DNA from: Pimelobacter simplex
Lineage (GTDB): Bacteria > Actinomycetota > Actinomycetes > Propionibacteriales > Nocardioidaceae
Direction of reading: 5' to 3'
Assembly (NCBI RefSeq): GCF_900114845.1
Contig: NZ_FOUK01000002.1
Location: forward strand, 124,001 to 188,000
Length of the DNA: 64,000 bases
Under the pieces are notes generated by a model that had not been told where the DNA came from, did no database searches, and was given only the letters and a program-made list of their open reading frames with translations. The translations under genes were made by a program, and so were the position numbers. Numbering within the stretch: the stretch's first letter is position 1; every line of letters starts with the position of its first letter. Positions 25,401-33,132 of the stretch are shown here, in pieces.

Positions 25401-26919
25401 CCACCAGGACGTGGTCCCACTCGCTCCCCGGCGGCACCACCCAGGACAGGGTGACCAGCTTCGGCTGCGCGGTCGCGCTCACCGAGGAGAGCGGTGCGGG
25501 CGCCTGGTCGTCGCCGGACGGCGTGGTCCCGCTGATGGTGAGCGAGCCCGTCGTGTTTCCGGCCGCGTCGACCGCGTAGACCGTCAGCGCGTAGAGCGTC
25601 CGCTCCTTCAGCCCTGCCGCGGTGTAGGTCTCGGCCTTGCCGAGGTCGGTCCCGGCGGGCCGCGGGAGTCGGACGCCTCCGCCCTCGACCAGGTCGACCT
25701 CGATGTGGTGCACGCCTGGTGGGTTGCTCCACCGGAACGTCAGCCGTCCCGGCTCCGACGTCAGGTCGCCTCCGGTGGGCGGGGGCGGCCCCGGCCGGAT
25801 CGCGGACGCCGGCGCGGTGAAGCTGCCACCGACCCGGGCGAAGACGGAGTAGCTGTAGCGCTCACCCGGCGACGCGAGGGTGTCGCTGGCGGACGTCGCC
25901 ACGCCGGTGACCGGCACACTCGTGCCGTCGTTCGGCGTCGTCGGGGCGACCTCGCCCGCGAGCCTGCGCACGACGACCTCGGTCGTGCCGGGCGGGTTGG
26001 CCCAGCGCAGGGTGACCGTGTCGGGCTCCGACGAGACGCGCAGCCCGGACACCGCCACGGGCGTGCCCGGCGTCCCCGGGTTCGTCGGTCGCACGGCCGT
26101 GGTGTAGCCGACGACCACCGCGGTCAGGTGCACCCCGCGCGGCGAGCTGTTGAAGAGGTGGAGGCGGCCGGTCGCGTCCGGGCGGGCCACGACGGTCGAG
26201 CTGTTCACCCCGTTCTTGCTGAACCGCAGGCTCGCGAAGCGCGGGGAGGACAGGAACGACGAGCCCTGGACCGCGATCGTGCCGGGCCGGGTGACGCCGC
26301 TCGCGCTGAGCGTGAGCACGACGCCGGTCGCGCCCGCCGGGATCGCGCCCCCGGTGACCCGGGCCGCGACCGCCGACCGCGCGGCGACCGGCCGGCGCGG
26401 CAGGCCCACGCCCCGGCGGGTGTCGATCACCCGGGCGGGGGCGATCCGGTGGAGTCGCTCGGTGGTCGTGGGCGCGACGTACCCGGCGACGGTGATCCGG
26501 ACCCGGACGGCCACACTCGCCCGGTTGCGCACGGTGAACCGGTGATCGGCCGAGAGAGGAGCGATCAGCGTGGTCGTCTGGACGGCACCGCGCCGGTAGG
26601 CCACCCGGACCGGTGCGCCGGAGCCGGATCGAGGGGCGACGAGCAGCGTGCCCTTGCCCGCCGCACCAGAGGTGGTGACGGTGAGCAGCAGCGGGACCGA
26701 CCGGAGCGGCACCACGCTGCCGGGGGCCTTCGTGACGGCCGAGCCGCGGGCCGCGACCCGGGCGCCGAGCACGGCGCGCGGTGCGGTCGAGACGAGTGCG
26801 GGGCCCGAGGCCGCGGCAGCGACCGCGGGCGCCGAGATCGCGGGCTCGAGCGACGTGAGGCTCAGCGCGCCCACGACCGTCGCCAGGACGGCCGTCACCG
26901 TCGTCAGGATGCGCGACAC
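22474..26919 (-). CDS. Large secreted protein with Fn3 and Cna-B/carboxypeptidase-regulatory repeats
   Basis: The 1481-residue protein starts with a signal peptide (basic MSR, hydrophobic core to about 30, Ala-rich cleavage region). Residues about 155-275 form the actinobacterial domain opening with ARVIDTRRG and ending in VVVGYTT. Four fibronectin-III domains follow (about 288-377, 384-467, 477-569, 574-673). The rest is at least six Cna-B/carboxypeptidase-regulatory-like beta sandwiches with GRYxxxG turns. All twelve cysteines sit in the repeat half as six close pairs. There is no LPXTG motif or C-terminal membrane anchor, so it is probably released or held non-covalently in the wall. The role may be adhesion or matrix. 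It lies between sigB and coaE, flanked by duplicated coaE sequence. Confidence 0.85.
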   Translation of the reverse strand: MSRILTTVTAVLATVVGALSLTSLEPAISAPAVAAAASGPALVSTAPRAVLGARVAARGSAVTKAPGSVVPLRSVPLLLTVTTSGAAGKGTLLVAPRSGSGAPVRVAYRRGAVQTTTLIAPLSADHRFTVRNRASVAVRVRITVAGYVAPTTTERLHRIAPARVIDTRRGVGLPRRPVAARSAVAARVTGGAIPAGATGVVLTLSASGVTRPGTIAVQGSSFLSSPRFASLRFSKNGVNSSTVVARPDATGRLHLFNSSPRGVHLTAVVVGYTTAVRPTNPGTPGTPVAVSGLRVSSEPDTVTLRWANPPGTTEVVVRRLAGEVAPTTPNDGTSVPVTGVATSASDTLASPGERYSYSVFARVGGSFTAPASAIRPGPPPPTGGDLTSEPGRLTFRWSNPPGVHHIEVDLVEGGGVRLPRPAGTDLGKAETYTAAGLKERTLYALTVYAVDAAGNTTGSLTISGTTPSGDDQAPAPLSSVSATAQPKLVTLSWVVPPGSEWDHVLVARSDGNVAPASPSSGRLVGETEDQRAAIDDPAVEPGRTYTYALWVRDASGNLSRPIARTVTTPAGAPTGPVTGLRATALTAYPEVEGQSIRLTWTPPAGAASYVIARADGATAPTSTRAAGGWAVPAQTPMFLDTRLPGSKQYSYAVWAVAADGTWSPAATVTVTTDRSTRRLSGRLLNTTTGQPVSAGAMTFRLPDGTSHEATAGADGTYAVDLRVGTLTVCVTGASVRGGGAAHGYVDTCREVTIGTGPATTVDIKVDPAASVTGVATDTRSGRPVAGVRIEVWTIFPPYRPIAQATSDASGRYLISGVPTTGTSLTVTPPRSELAPTWVDVPALTPGQTITRDIALDPLPRIAVSGRVTAATGGGPLEGVAVHLVDPESYGKTYLVGHTGADGRYAGSPYVEDPEGLKLCFEAEGQGRAAAAPVPPVGLSNACFGGVDYDPADRESASTATTVTSGQQASIALRSAATIAGTVRAADGTPLAGVRVVTRITSREVADEADRLSATTDAAGRYVLRTPLPPADVTPPKVSVCAQAGGGGAFGYLAPSCGLEYQVRPTPAQPSITLDISMAPAGGISGVLSDVTTGRPVAGATVTLKRQTSGSPEFGGTTRTGADGRYAFTGLDPAVTYDLCFEGGDDAQGSQAYLEDCVVGESGAEAVRVAPARATQVDRRVGRSATVTGVVTDADTHQPLAGITVGFVRGGDVTDAQGRFTLTGRPAGVTGVVRTGLSATGTTGYQAGEASRPTTLPPDAVVRVDVAVRPAAALRVRVLTQDGRVVPGAAITNSTFGLGREAISDEQGETVWRGLAASPYNITDTVCATSGTAGPGSSAGFTRGCSHLPALVAGRTATATVVVGLRGTIDAVVYDNVTGQPVKSANVTFYKITGDQSSAQVNMWTTASGQAFGFGDMYRSDPPATSTNPLGPTSIRARVCASWASRPVTCVPAGPDAGASGPTVGASPGLRTLVPIGIDAGH

Positions 26920-26975
26920 CGCTGGACCCCCATGTCCGTGTGCCGCTCGGCCACCCGGGCAGCAGTCGGGTCATG

Positions 26976-27575
26976 CTACGACGCGGAGCGCCCCGCCTCG
27001 AGGCGTTCGAAGACATCGACCACGCACTGACGGAGGTCTTCGCGCGTCCCGGTGTTCTCGATCAGGTACGTCGCGACCGCCCGCCGCTGCTCCCGGGTCG
27101 CCTGGGCGGCGATCCGGGCCCGGGCGTCGGACTCGGTCCAGCCGCGGTCGCGGACCATCCGCTCGACCTGGACCTCCTCGGGGACGTCGACGACGATCAC
27201 CGCGTCGAACTCCCCGGCGCGCCCCGACTCGACCAGCAGCGGGATGTCGTGGACGACGATCCCGTCGGCGGGCGCGGCGGCCTCGAGCTCGGCGTACCGC
27301 TCGAAGACGAGGGGGTGGACGATGCTCTCGAGCACCCGGCGCTGGGCCTCGTCGGCGAAGACGAGAGCGCCCATCTTGGGCCGGTCCAGCTCGCCGTCGG
27401 GGGTCAGCATCTCGGGCCCGAAGGCCTCGACCACGGCGGCGAGGCCGGGGGTCCCCTTGGCGACCACCTCGCGGGCGATGAGGTCGGCGTCGATGACGAC
27501 GGCCCCCAGCTCGCTCAGGATCGACGACACGGTGCTCTTCCCCGAGGCGATCCCCCCGGTCAGTCCGACGCGCAC
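26976..27575 (-). CDS. coaE: Dephospho-CoA kinase
   Basis: The 199 residues begin with the P-loop GGIASGKST (7-15) and continue with DADLIAREV, the LID-like HDIPLLVESG segment and the C-terminal helix region expected for CoaE, which phosphorylates the 3'-hydroxyl of dephospho-CoA in the last step of CoA synthesis. The start is GTG at 27575; TAGGGT ends six bases before it on this strand, so it is probably leaderless. The last 25 codons are duplicated as a relic beside sigB. There is no C-terminal DUF fusion as in some mycobacterial CoaE proteins. Confidence 0.94.
   Translation of the reverse strand: MRVGLTGGIASGKSTVSSILSELGAVVIDADLIAREVVAKGTPGLAAVVEAFGPEMLTPDGELDRPKMGALVFADEAQRRVLESIVHPLVFERYAELEAAAPADGIVVHDIPLLVESGRAGEFDAVIVVDVPEEVQVERMVRDRGWTESDARARIAAQATREQRRAVATYLIENTGTREDLRQCVVDVFERLEAGRSAS
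27009..27065 (-). repeat. coaE-end copy of the direct repeat flanking the large secreted-protein gene
   Basis: This segment lies in the 3' part of coaE and matches 22421-22477 in the same orientation at a constant offset of 4588 bases, with 47 of 57 bases identical. Together they bracket the secreted-protein gene. Confidence 0.75.
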
Positions 27576-27581
27576 ATGCGG

Positions 27582-27591
27582 ACCCTACTGT
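27582..27591. promoter_or_regulatory. Overlapping divergent -10 boxes for coaE and the AMP-ligase gene
   Basis: On the plus strand TACTGT (27586-27591) ends six bases before the GTG at 27598. On the minus strand TAGGGT (27587-27582) ends six bases before the coaE GTG at 27575. The two hexamers share the central TA, so both leaderless transcripts would compete for one short site. Confidence 0.6.
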
Positions 27592-27597
27592 GAGCCC

Positions 27598-28833
27598 GTG
27601 GAGAACGGTCGGGTCGCCCTGCTGCTGCCCGGCTCCCGCGCGTACGTCGATGCGGTGCTCCGGCTGCTGACGGCGGGCATCTTCCCGATCCCCCTCGACC
27701 CGCGGCTGACCCCGACCGAGCAGGAGCGGATCCTCGCCGGCCTCGAGCCGACGGCCGTCGTCCGGACCGACGACGAGCTCGCCGCCCTGGTCGCGCCGCT
27801 CCCGCCTGCCGGTCTCCCCCTCGGCCGGCCGATGCACTGCACGAGCGGGACGACGGGCGTGCCGAAGGGCGTCTTCTCGGGTCTGCTGAGCCCCGAGGAC
27901 GCCGCCGCGCTGGTCGCCGAGGAGCGCGACCTGTGGGGCTTCTCCCCCAGCGACGTCAACCTCGTGCTGAGCCCGCTGTACCACTCGGCGCCGCTGCGGT
28001 TCGCGATGGGCACGATCCTCGCGGGCGGCCGGATCGTCATCCCGGGGCCGTTCGACCCGGCCGCGGTCACGGCGGCGATCGAGACCGAGCGACCGACCAC
28101 GATGTTCTGCGTCCCGACCCACCTGCAGCGGCTCTTCGCGCACTGGGACGAGCACGGGACCCCCGACCTGTCGTCCTTCCGGCTGGTCGCGCACGCGGGC
28201 GCACCCTGCCCCACCGACCTCAAGCACCGGCTCGTCGAGGCGTTCCCGGACGGCTCGACGTGGGAGTTCTACGGCTCCACCGAGGGCCAGTTCACCGCGT
28301 GCCGCAGCGAGGAGTGGCTCACCCGACCCGGCACCGTCGGGCGCGCCCGTCCGGGCCGCACGCTGAGCACGGACGCCGACGGCACGATCTGGTGCACCGT
28401 GCCGCCGTTCGCCCGGTTCACCTACTACGGCGCGCCCGACAAGACCGCCGCCGCCTGGCGCGAGACCCCCGACGGGCCGGCGTTCTCGGTCGGCGACCTC
28501 GGCCGGATCGACGCCGACGGCTACCTTTTCCTCGACGGGCGCCGCGAGGACCTGGTCATCAGCGGTGGCGTGAACGTCTACCCGACCGAGGTCGAGCAGG
28601 TCCTCGGCACCTGCCCGGGCGTCACCGACATCGCCGTGTACGGCGTCGCGGACCCCACCTGGGGGCAGCGGGTGTGCGCGGCGGTGGTCGGCTCGGTGGA
28701 CGAGGCCGAGCTGGCGTCGTACGCGCGGGCGCACCTGGCGCCGCCGAAGCGGCCCAAGGACTACGTCTTCGTCGACGAGCTGCCGCGCACGCTCACCGGC
28801 AAGGTGCGGCGGAGCGAGCTGGGCGGACCGTGA
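27598..28833 (+). CDS. Compact AMP-binding acyl-CoA synthetase/ligase
   Basis: The 411 residues hold all core motifs of the ANL superfamily: TSGTTGVPKG (A3), EFYGSTEG (A5), SVGDLGRID (A7), GRREDLVISGG (A8) and the A10 lysine in RTLTGKVRRSEL. It is about 80-100 residues shorter than usual because it begins directly at the strand that normally follows the first N-terminal subdomain (RVALLLPGS). Divergent coaE leaves no room for an upstream extension. It probably activates a carboxylic acid as acyl-AMP and transfers it to CoA; the substrate is unknown. It converges on the SGNH gene with a 41-base overlap. A TACTGT box lies six bases before the GTG. Confidence 0.85.
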   Translation: MENGRVALLLPGSRAYVDAVLRLLTAGIFPIPLDPRLTPTEQERILAGLEPTAVVRTDDELAALVAPLPPAGLPLGRPMHCTSGTTGVPKGVFSGLLSPEDAAALVAEERDLWGFSPSDVNLVLSPLYHSAPLRFAMGTILAGGRIVIPGPFDPAAVTAAIETERPTTMFCVPTHLQRLFAHWDEHGTPDLSSFRLVAHAGAPCPTDLKHRLVEAFPDGSTWEFYGSTEGQFTACRSEEWLTRPGTVGRARPGRTLSTDADGTIWCTVPPFARFTYYGAPDKTAAAWRETPDGPAFSVGDLGRIDADGYLFLDGRREDLVISGGVNVYPTEVEQVLGTCPGVTDIAVYGVADPTWGQRVCAAVVGSVDEAELASYARAHLAPPKRPKDYVFVDELPRTLTGKVRRSELGGP

Positions 28834-30121
28834 CCGACGTGGGGGGACCCACCACCTGATCGCCCGTCGCCCGCACCCGGAACGTCCAGCGCGGCGCCAC
28901 GGGAAGCCGGGTGCCCCGCCAGCTCGGGGTCGTGGTCCGGACCGGCCTGGTCCAGGTGCGGCCGACCCGCCGCTCCACGACGTACGACGTCGCGTCGGGC
29001 ACCGGGCGCCAGGCCAGCCGGACGCACCGCCGCCCCCGCGCGACCGCGCGCACACCGGCCGGGGCCAGCATCGGGCCGCCGGGAACGAGGCTGACGACGG
29101 CGGAGTACACGTCGCCCCCGGGCAGGTCGTCGCCCTTCACCGGCTGCAGCCGGAAGTCGTAGCGGTGGTGCCGGCGCAGGCCGGGTACGACGAGCGTCCC
29201 GTCGCGGGGAAGCGGGACCGGCGAGCGGGTCCAGGGCGCACCGGTCGTCACGTCCCGGCGCCAGAGCAGCTGGTGGGTGGCGCCGGGTCCGCTGGTCCAG
29301 GCGAGCCGGCCCTCCGCGCCGGCGAGGGTCCCGGAGAACGTCGCCGGGAAGCGCGGGCCGACCGGCGGCATGGTCGCGGGCAGCGTCGCCGCCGGTCCGA
29401 TGCCGAGCTCGTGGAGTGCGGCGGCGACGGCGGTGGCGATCCGGACCTCGCCCCTCGCGTTGGGGTGGGAGGTGTCCCAGGTGTCGCGGTCGACGTCGTA
29501 GCCGGCGGCCGCGGCGGCGAGGACCACCCGCGACGACGCGGTGGTCGCGGCCTGCGCGAGCAGGGCCAGCTGGGCGTTGAGCTCGGGCGCGTCCGGGAAC
29601 CAGTGCTGCGTCACCTCGCTCAGCACCACGTCGACGTCGGGCCGCGCCGACCGCGCGGCTGCGACCAGGTCGCCGACCCGGGCGGCCACCTCCGCGGGCG
29701 CCTGGTCGGTCCAGATCAGGTCGTTGATGCCGAGCATCACGACCACGACGTCGGGCTGGTAGGTCGTCACCAGCGAGGCCACGGGCACGTCGGGCATCCC
29801 GGCGAACATCCCCCAGCGCGCGGCGTGGTCGCGGTCGAAGTCCGGGTCGGCGTACGACATCGCTCCCGGCGCGTCCGCACGCAGGTCCCAGAGGTCGTCG
29901 CGCGGGCCGACCAGGTCGAACGCGACGCCCGCGTCGACGAGCCGGCGCCACAGGCGGTAGCGCCAGGTCCAGTCGCCCGACGAGCCCTGGGACACGGAGT
30001 CGCCGAGGATGAGGATCCGCACGGGATCGGTCGCGGGCGCGCCAGCAGCGGCGACCGGCGGCACCGCGTTCGCCGTCACGACCAGTGCGGCGACGAGTAC
30101 CCCAAGCATCCAGCGCCGCAT
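28793..30121 (-). CDS. Secreted SGNH/GDSL-family hydrolase with fibronectin-like C-terminus
   Basis: The 442 residues begin with a signal peptide (MRRWMLGVLVAAL, cleavage near residue 26). The SGNH esterase domain has block I ILGDSVSQG (37-45), the GIND block (LGINDL) and the C-terminal DTSHPNARG, with the catalytic Ser, Asp and His present. After about residue 255 two fibronectin-like beta domains follow (HQLLWRRDVTTG and SYVVERRVGRTW). It probably deacylates or hydrolyses an extracellular ester, perhaps on a polysaccharide. The ATG at 30121 has a GGGAGG ribosome-binding site; a TAGGCT box lies further upstream at 30145-30140. Confidence 0.85.
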   Translation of the reverse strand: MRRWMLGVLVAALVVTANAVPPVAAAGAPATDPVRILILGDSVSQGSSGDWTWRYRLWRRLVDAGVAFDLVGPRDDLWDLRADAPGAMSYADPDFDRDHAARWGMFAGMPDVPVASLVTTYQPDVVVVMLGINDLIWTDQAPAEVAARVGDLVAAARSARPDVDVVLSEVTQHWFPDAPELNAQLALLAQAATTASSRVVLAAAAAGYDVDRDTWDTSHPNARGEVRIATAVAAALHELGIGPAATLPATMPPVGPRFPATFSGTLAGAEGRLAWTSGPGATHQLLWRRDVTTGAPWTRSPVPLPRDGTLVVPGLRRHHRYDFRLQPVKGDDLPGGDVYSAVVSLVPGGPMLAPAGVRAVARGRRCVRLAWRPVPDATSYVVERRVGRTWTRPVRTTTPSWRGTRLPVAPRWTFRVRATGDQVVGPPTSVTVRPARSAAPCR

Positions 30122-30158
30122 GGCTCCCTCCCGACGCGGAGCCTAGGCCAGATCCCGG

Positions 30159-31640
30159 CTACGAATTGGCCAATTCGAGAGCCAGCCACGCCCCCACCCG
30201 CGCCGCCGGGTCGTCGAGGTCGACGCCGAGCAGCCGCTCGACCTCGGCGAGCCGGTTGCGGACGGTGTTGCGGTGGATGCCGAGGTCGTCGGCCACCGCG
30301 CCGCGGGAGCCGTGGTGGCGCAGGAAGGCGGCGAGCGTCGTGCGGAGGTCGGGGTCGAGGGGGCCGAGGAGCGAGGCGGCGTACTCCTGACCCAGGCCGG
30401 CCGGGATGAGGGCGAGGGGGCCGGCGTCGGCGACGTCCTCCCACCGGCGGACCGGCGTGGCGGCGGTGGTGCGGTCGAGGGCGTGACCTGCGGTCTCGGC
30501 GCTGCGGCCGGCGTCGGCGGCGGGCACGAGGCGGCCGATGCCGGCGCGCAGCCCGGCCTCCGCGTGCTGGGCGAGCGTCGCGACGACGGCGGCGACCTGG
30601 CCGGGTGGGACGGCGGCGGTGAGCTCGCCGGCGACGCGGCCGGCGAGCAGGCCGTCGTCCTCGAGGCGCTCGAGGACGTCGTCGCGGACCTCGTCAGGCG
30701 CCGTGACCCGCAGCACCCGCAGCCGCTCCGGCACGAGGGGCGCGCCCTCGGCGACGGCCAGGAGGACGTCGGCCGAGCGCAGGTCGCCGGCGACGAGGAG
30801 CTCGAGAGCGCGGCCGCGCAGCCGGCGCTCGGCGGCCCGGCGCTCGGCCCGGCGCTCGACGGCGAGGCTGAGCAGGACGGCAGCGGTGCTGATCGCGGCC
30901 CGCAGCGGGTCGCCCAGGCTGCTGGGGGCGGCGACGGCGAGGTAGTGCTCGGGGCGGCCGGCCAGGCCGATCGGCCGCACGACGGTGGCGACCCGGCCGT
31001 GGACGGTGCTGGCGACGGTGCTGGAGACGGCGCCCAGACCCTGGCCACGGATCCCGGCCACCTCGGTGCGCACGAGCGCGAGGTCGAGCCGGTCCGGGTG
31101 GGCGCCGAAGGGACCCTCCTCGGGCTCGCCGTCGCGGTGCACGAGCGCGACCGTGCCGTCGAGAAGCTGGGCGAGGCGCTCGAGCAGCGGGCGCAGGTCG
31201 AGACCCAGGGCGGCCTGGGTGAGCCGGCGCTGCAGGTCGAGCGCGAGCCGGGTGGCAGCGGCCTCCTGGTCCTGGAGCAGCTCGGCCGCGGCCCGCGAGA
31301 CCGCGACGAAGGGGGTGGCCCGCGGCACCTCCAGCAGGGTCAGGCCGCGGGCCCGGCACGCCTCGACCAGCCGATCGGGCAGCCGGTCGTGGGTCAGGCC
31401 CACGCCCATGCCCAGCGCGGCGGCGCCGGCGCTCGCCAGCCGGTCGACGTACGGGGCCCACTCGTCGCTCCAGCCGCGGGTGCCGAGGCCGGTCGTGAGG
31501 AGCAGCTCGCCCCCCTCGAGGTACGGCGTGGGGTCGGCCAGCTCGCTCGTCGCGACCCAGCGCAGTGCCGGTCCGCCGGCCTCGTGCACCAGGCGCAGGC
31601 CGAGGCCCGGCACCGCGACCAGGTCCGCCATCGTCACCAT
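30159..31640 (-). CDS. PucR family transcriptional regulator, likely of the gab operon
   Basis: The 493 residues comprise an N-terminal PucR purine-catabolism-regulator-like domain (about 5-125), a middle GGDEF-like/CdaR region and a C-terminal PucR HTH (RGAVADDLGIHRNTVRNRL near 450-468). PucR proteins are often activators that sense nitrogen compounds; in Corynebacterium glutamicum a PucR-type GabR activates GABA use genes. Its divergence from gabT makes a similar role here likely but unproven. I chose the first ATG after the promoter repeats (31640); ATG 31631 is possible. A longer frame to 31670 would cover the putative operator. Confidence 0.82.
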   Translation of the reverse strand: MVTMADLVAVPGLGLRLVHEAGGPALRWVATSELADPTPYLEGGELLLTTGLGTRGWSDEWAPYVDRLASAGAAALGMGVGLTHDRLPDRLVEACRARGLTLLEVPRATPFVAVSRAAAELLQDQEAAATRLALDLQRRLTQAALGLDLRPLLERLAQLLDGTVALVHRDGEPEEGPFGAHPDRLDLALVRTEVAGIRGQGLGAVSSTVASTVHGRVATVVRPIGLAGRPEHYLAVAAPSSLGDPLRAAISTAAVLLSLAVERRAERRAAERRLRGRALELLVAGDLRSADVLLAVAEGAPLVPERLRVLRVTAPDEVRDDVLERLEDDGLLAGRVAGELTAAVPPGQVAAVVATLAQHAEAGLRAGIGRLVPAADAGRSAETAGHALDRTTAATPVRRWEDVADAGPLALIPAGLGQEYAASLLGPLDPDLRTTLAAFLRHHGSRGAVADDLGIHRNTVRNRLAEVERLLGVDLDDPAARVGAWLALELANS

Positions 31641-31660
31641 GCGGCAATTGTCGCACAGGA

Positions 31661-31688
31661 TGCACAACACGAAAGCGCAGATTGTGCA
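31661..31688. promoter_or_regulatory. Inverted repeat TGCACAA-N14-TTGTGCA in the PucR/gabT divergent region
   Basis: TGCACAA at 31661-31667 and TTGTGCA at 31682-31688 are exact reverse complements with 14 bases between, so the half-sites are two helical turns apart. They lie 20 bases from the regulator start and 100 bases before gabT. They are a candidate operator for the PucR protein. Confidence 0.5.
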
Positions 31689-31788
31689 GGATGGTCATGG
31701 CGGGCGCGGGCCGGCCGTCCTACCTTCGTCAGAGACGGCCCGGCGATCCCGGGACCCCGCGCCCACGGATCCCACGGAGGACACCCCC

Positions 31789-33132
31789 ATGAGCCAGCAG
31801 CCCACCGGCGGCCCCAGCATCACGCAGGAGCGACGCCTCGTCACCGCCATCCCCGGCCCGCGCTCGCAGGAGCTCGCGGCGCGCAAGGCCAAGGCCGTCG
31901 CCTCGGGTGTCGCGGTCGGCCTGCCGGTCCAGATCGTCGCCGCGGGCGGCGGGATCCTGGTCGACGCCGACGGCAACCAGCTCATCGACCTCGGGTCGGG
32001 CATCGCGGTGACCACCGTCGGCAACAGCGCCCCGCGCGTCGTCGAGGCGGTCACCCGCCAGGTCGCCGAGTTCACGCACACCTGCTTCATGGTCACCCCC
32101 TACGAGGGCTACGTCGCCGTGGCGGAGAAGCTCAACGAGCTCACCCCCGGCACGCACGAGAAGCGCTCCGCGCTCTTCAACTCGGGCGCCGAGGCCGTCG
32201 AGAACGCGGTCAAGATCGCCCGCTCCGCCACCGGCCGCCAGTCGGTCGTCGTCTTCGACCACGCCTACCACGGCCGGACCAACCTCACGATGGCGATGAC
32301 GGCGAAGAACATGCCGTACAAGAAGGGCTTCGGCCCGTTCGCCTCCGAGGTCTACCGCGCGCCGCTGTCCTACCCCTTCCGTGACGGCGGCCGCGACGGC
32401 GCCGAGGCGGCTCGCGAGGCGATCGACGTCATCGAGAAGCAGGTGGGCGCCGACAGCCTCGCCGCCATCGTGATCGAGCCGATCCAGGGCGAGGGCGGCT
32501 TCATCGTGCCCGCCGACGGCTTCCTGCCGACCCTGGCCGCGTGGTGCCGCGAGAACGGTGTCGTCTTCGTCGCCGACGAGGTGCAGACCGGCTTCGCCCG
32601 CACCGGCGAGCTGTTCGCGTGCGACCACGAGGGCGTCGTCCCCGACCTGATCGTCACCGCCAAGGGCATCGCCGGCGGTCTCCCCCTCGCCGCGGTCACC
32701 GGCCGCGCCGAGATCATGGACGCCGCGCACGCCGGCGGCCTCGGCGGCACCTACGGCGGCAACCCGCTCGCCTGCGCCGCCGCGCTCGCCGTCATCGAGA
32801 CGATCGAGGCCGAGGGCCTGGTCGACCGCGCCCGCACCATCGGCAAGACCATGACCGAGCGGCTCGCCGCGCTGCAGGAGAGCGACCCGCGCATCGGCGA
32901 GGTCCGCGGCCGCGGCGCGATGATCGCCGTCGAGCTGGTCAAGGCCGGCACCACCGAGCCGGACGCCGACCTGACCAAGAAGGTCGCCGCCGCCGCCAAC
33001 GCCCAGGGCATGGTCGTGCTGACCTGCGGCACCTACGGCAACGTGCTGCGCTTCCTGCCGCCGCTGTCGATGCCCGACCACCTGCTCGACGAGGCCCTCG
33101 AGCTCCTCGCCGAGATCTTCCGGGAGAACTGA
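31789..33132 (+). CDS. gabT: 4-aminobutyrate-2-oxoglutarate transaminase
   Basis: The 447 residues are a class-III PLP aminotransferase with the PLP lysine at about 292 (TAKGIAGGLPL), the FVADEVQTGFARTG cofactor-binding segment and the NSGAEAVENA phosphate-binding loop. It moves the amino group of GABA to 2-oxoglutarate, giving succinate semialdehyde and glutamate. The ATG at 31789 has GGAGG eight bases upstream. Its stop overlaps the dehydrogenase start (TGATG), and gabD follows, so the three genes form one catabolic operon. Confidence 0.93.
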   Translation: MSQQPTGGPSITQERRLVTAIPGPRSQELAARKAKAVASGVAVGLPVQIVAAGGGILVDADGNQLIDLGSGIAVTTVGNSAPRVVEAVTRQVAEFTHTCFMVTPYEGYVAVAEKLNELTPGTHEKRSALFNSGAEAVENAVKIARSATGRQSVVVFDHAYHGRTNLTMAMTAKNMPYKKGFGPFASEVYRAPLSYPFRDGGRDGAEAAREAIDVIEKQVGADSLAAIVIEPIQGEGGFIVPADGFLPTLAAWCRENGVVFVADEVQTGFARTGELFACDHEGVVPDLIVTAKGIAGGLPLAAVTGRAEIMDAAHAGGLGGTYGGNPLACAAALAVIETIEAEGLVDRARTIGKTMTERLAALQESDPRIGEVRGRGAMIAVELVKAGTTEPDADLTKKVAAAANAQGMVVLTCGTYGNVLRFLPPLSMPDHLLDEALELLAEIFREN

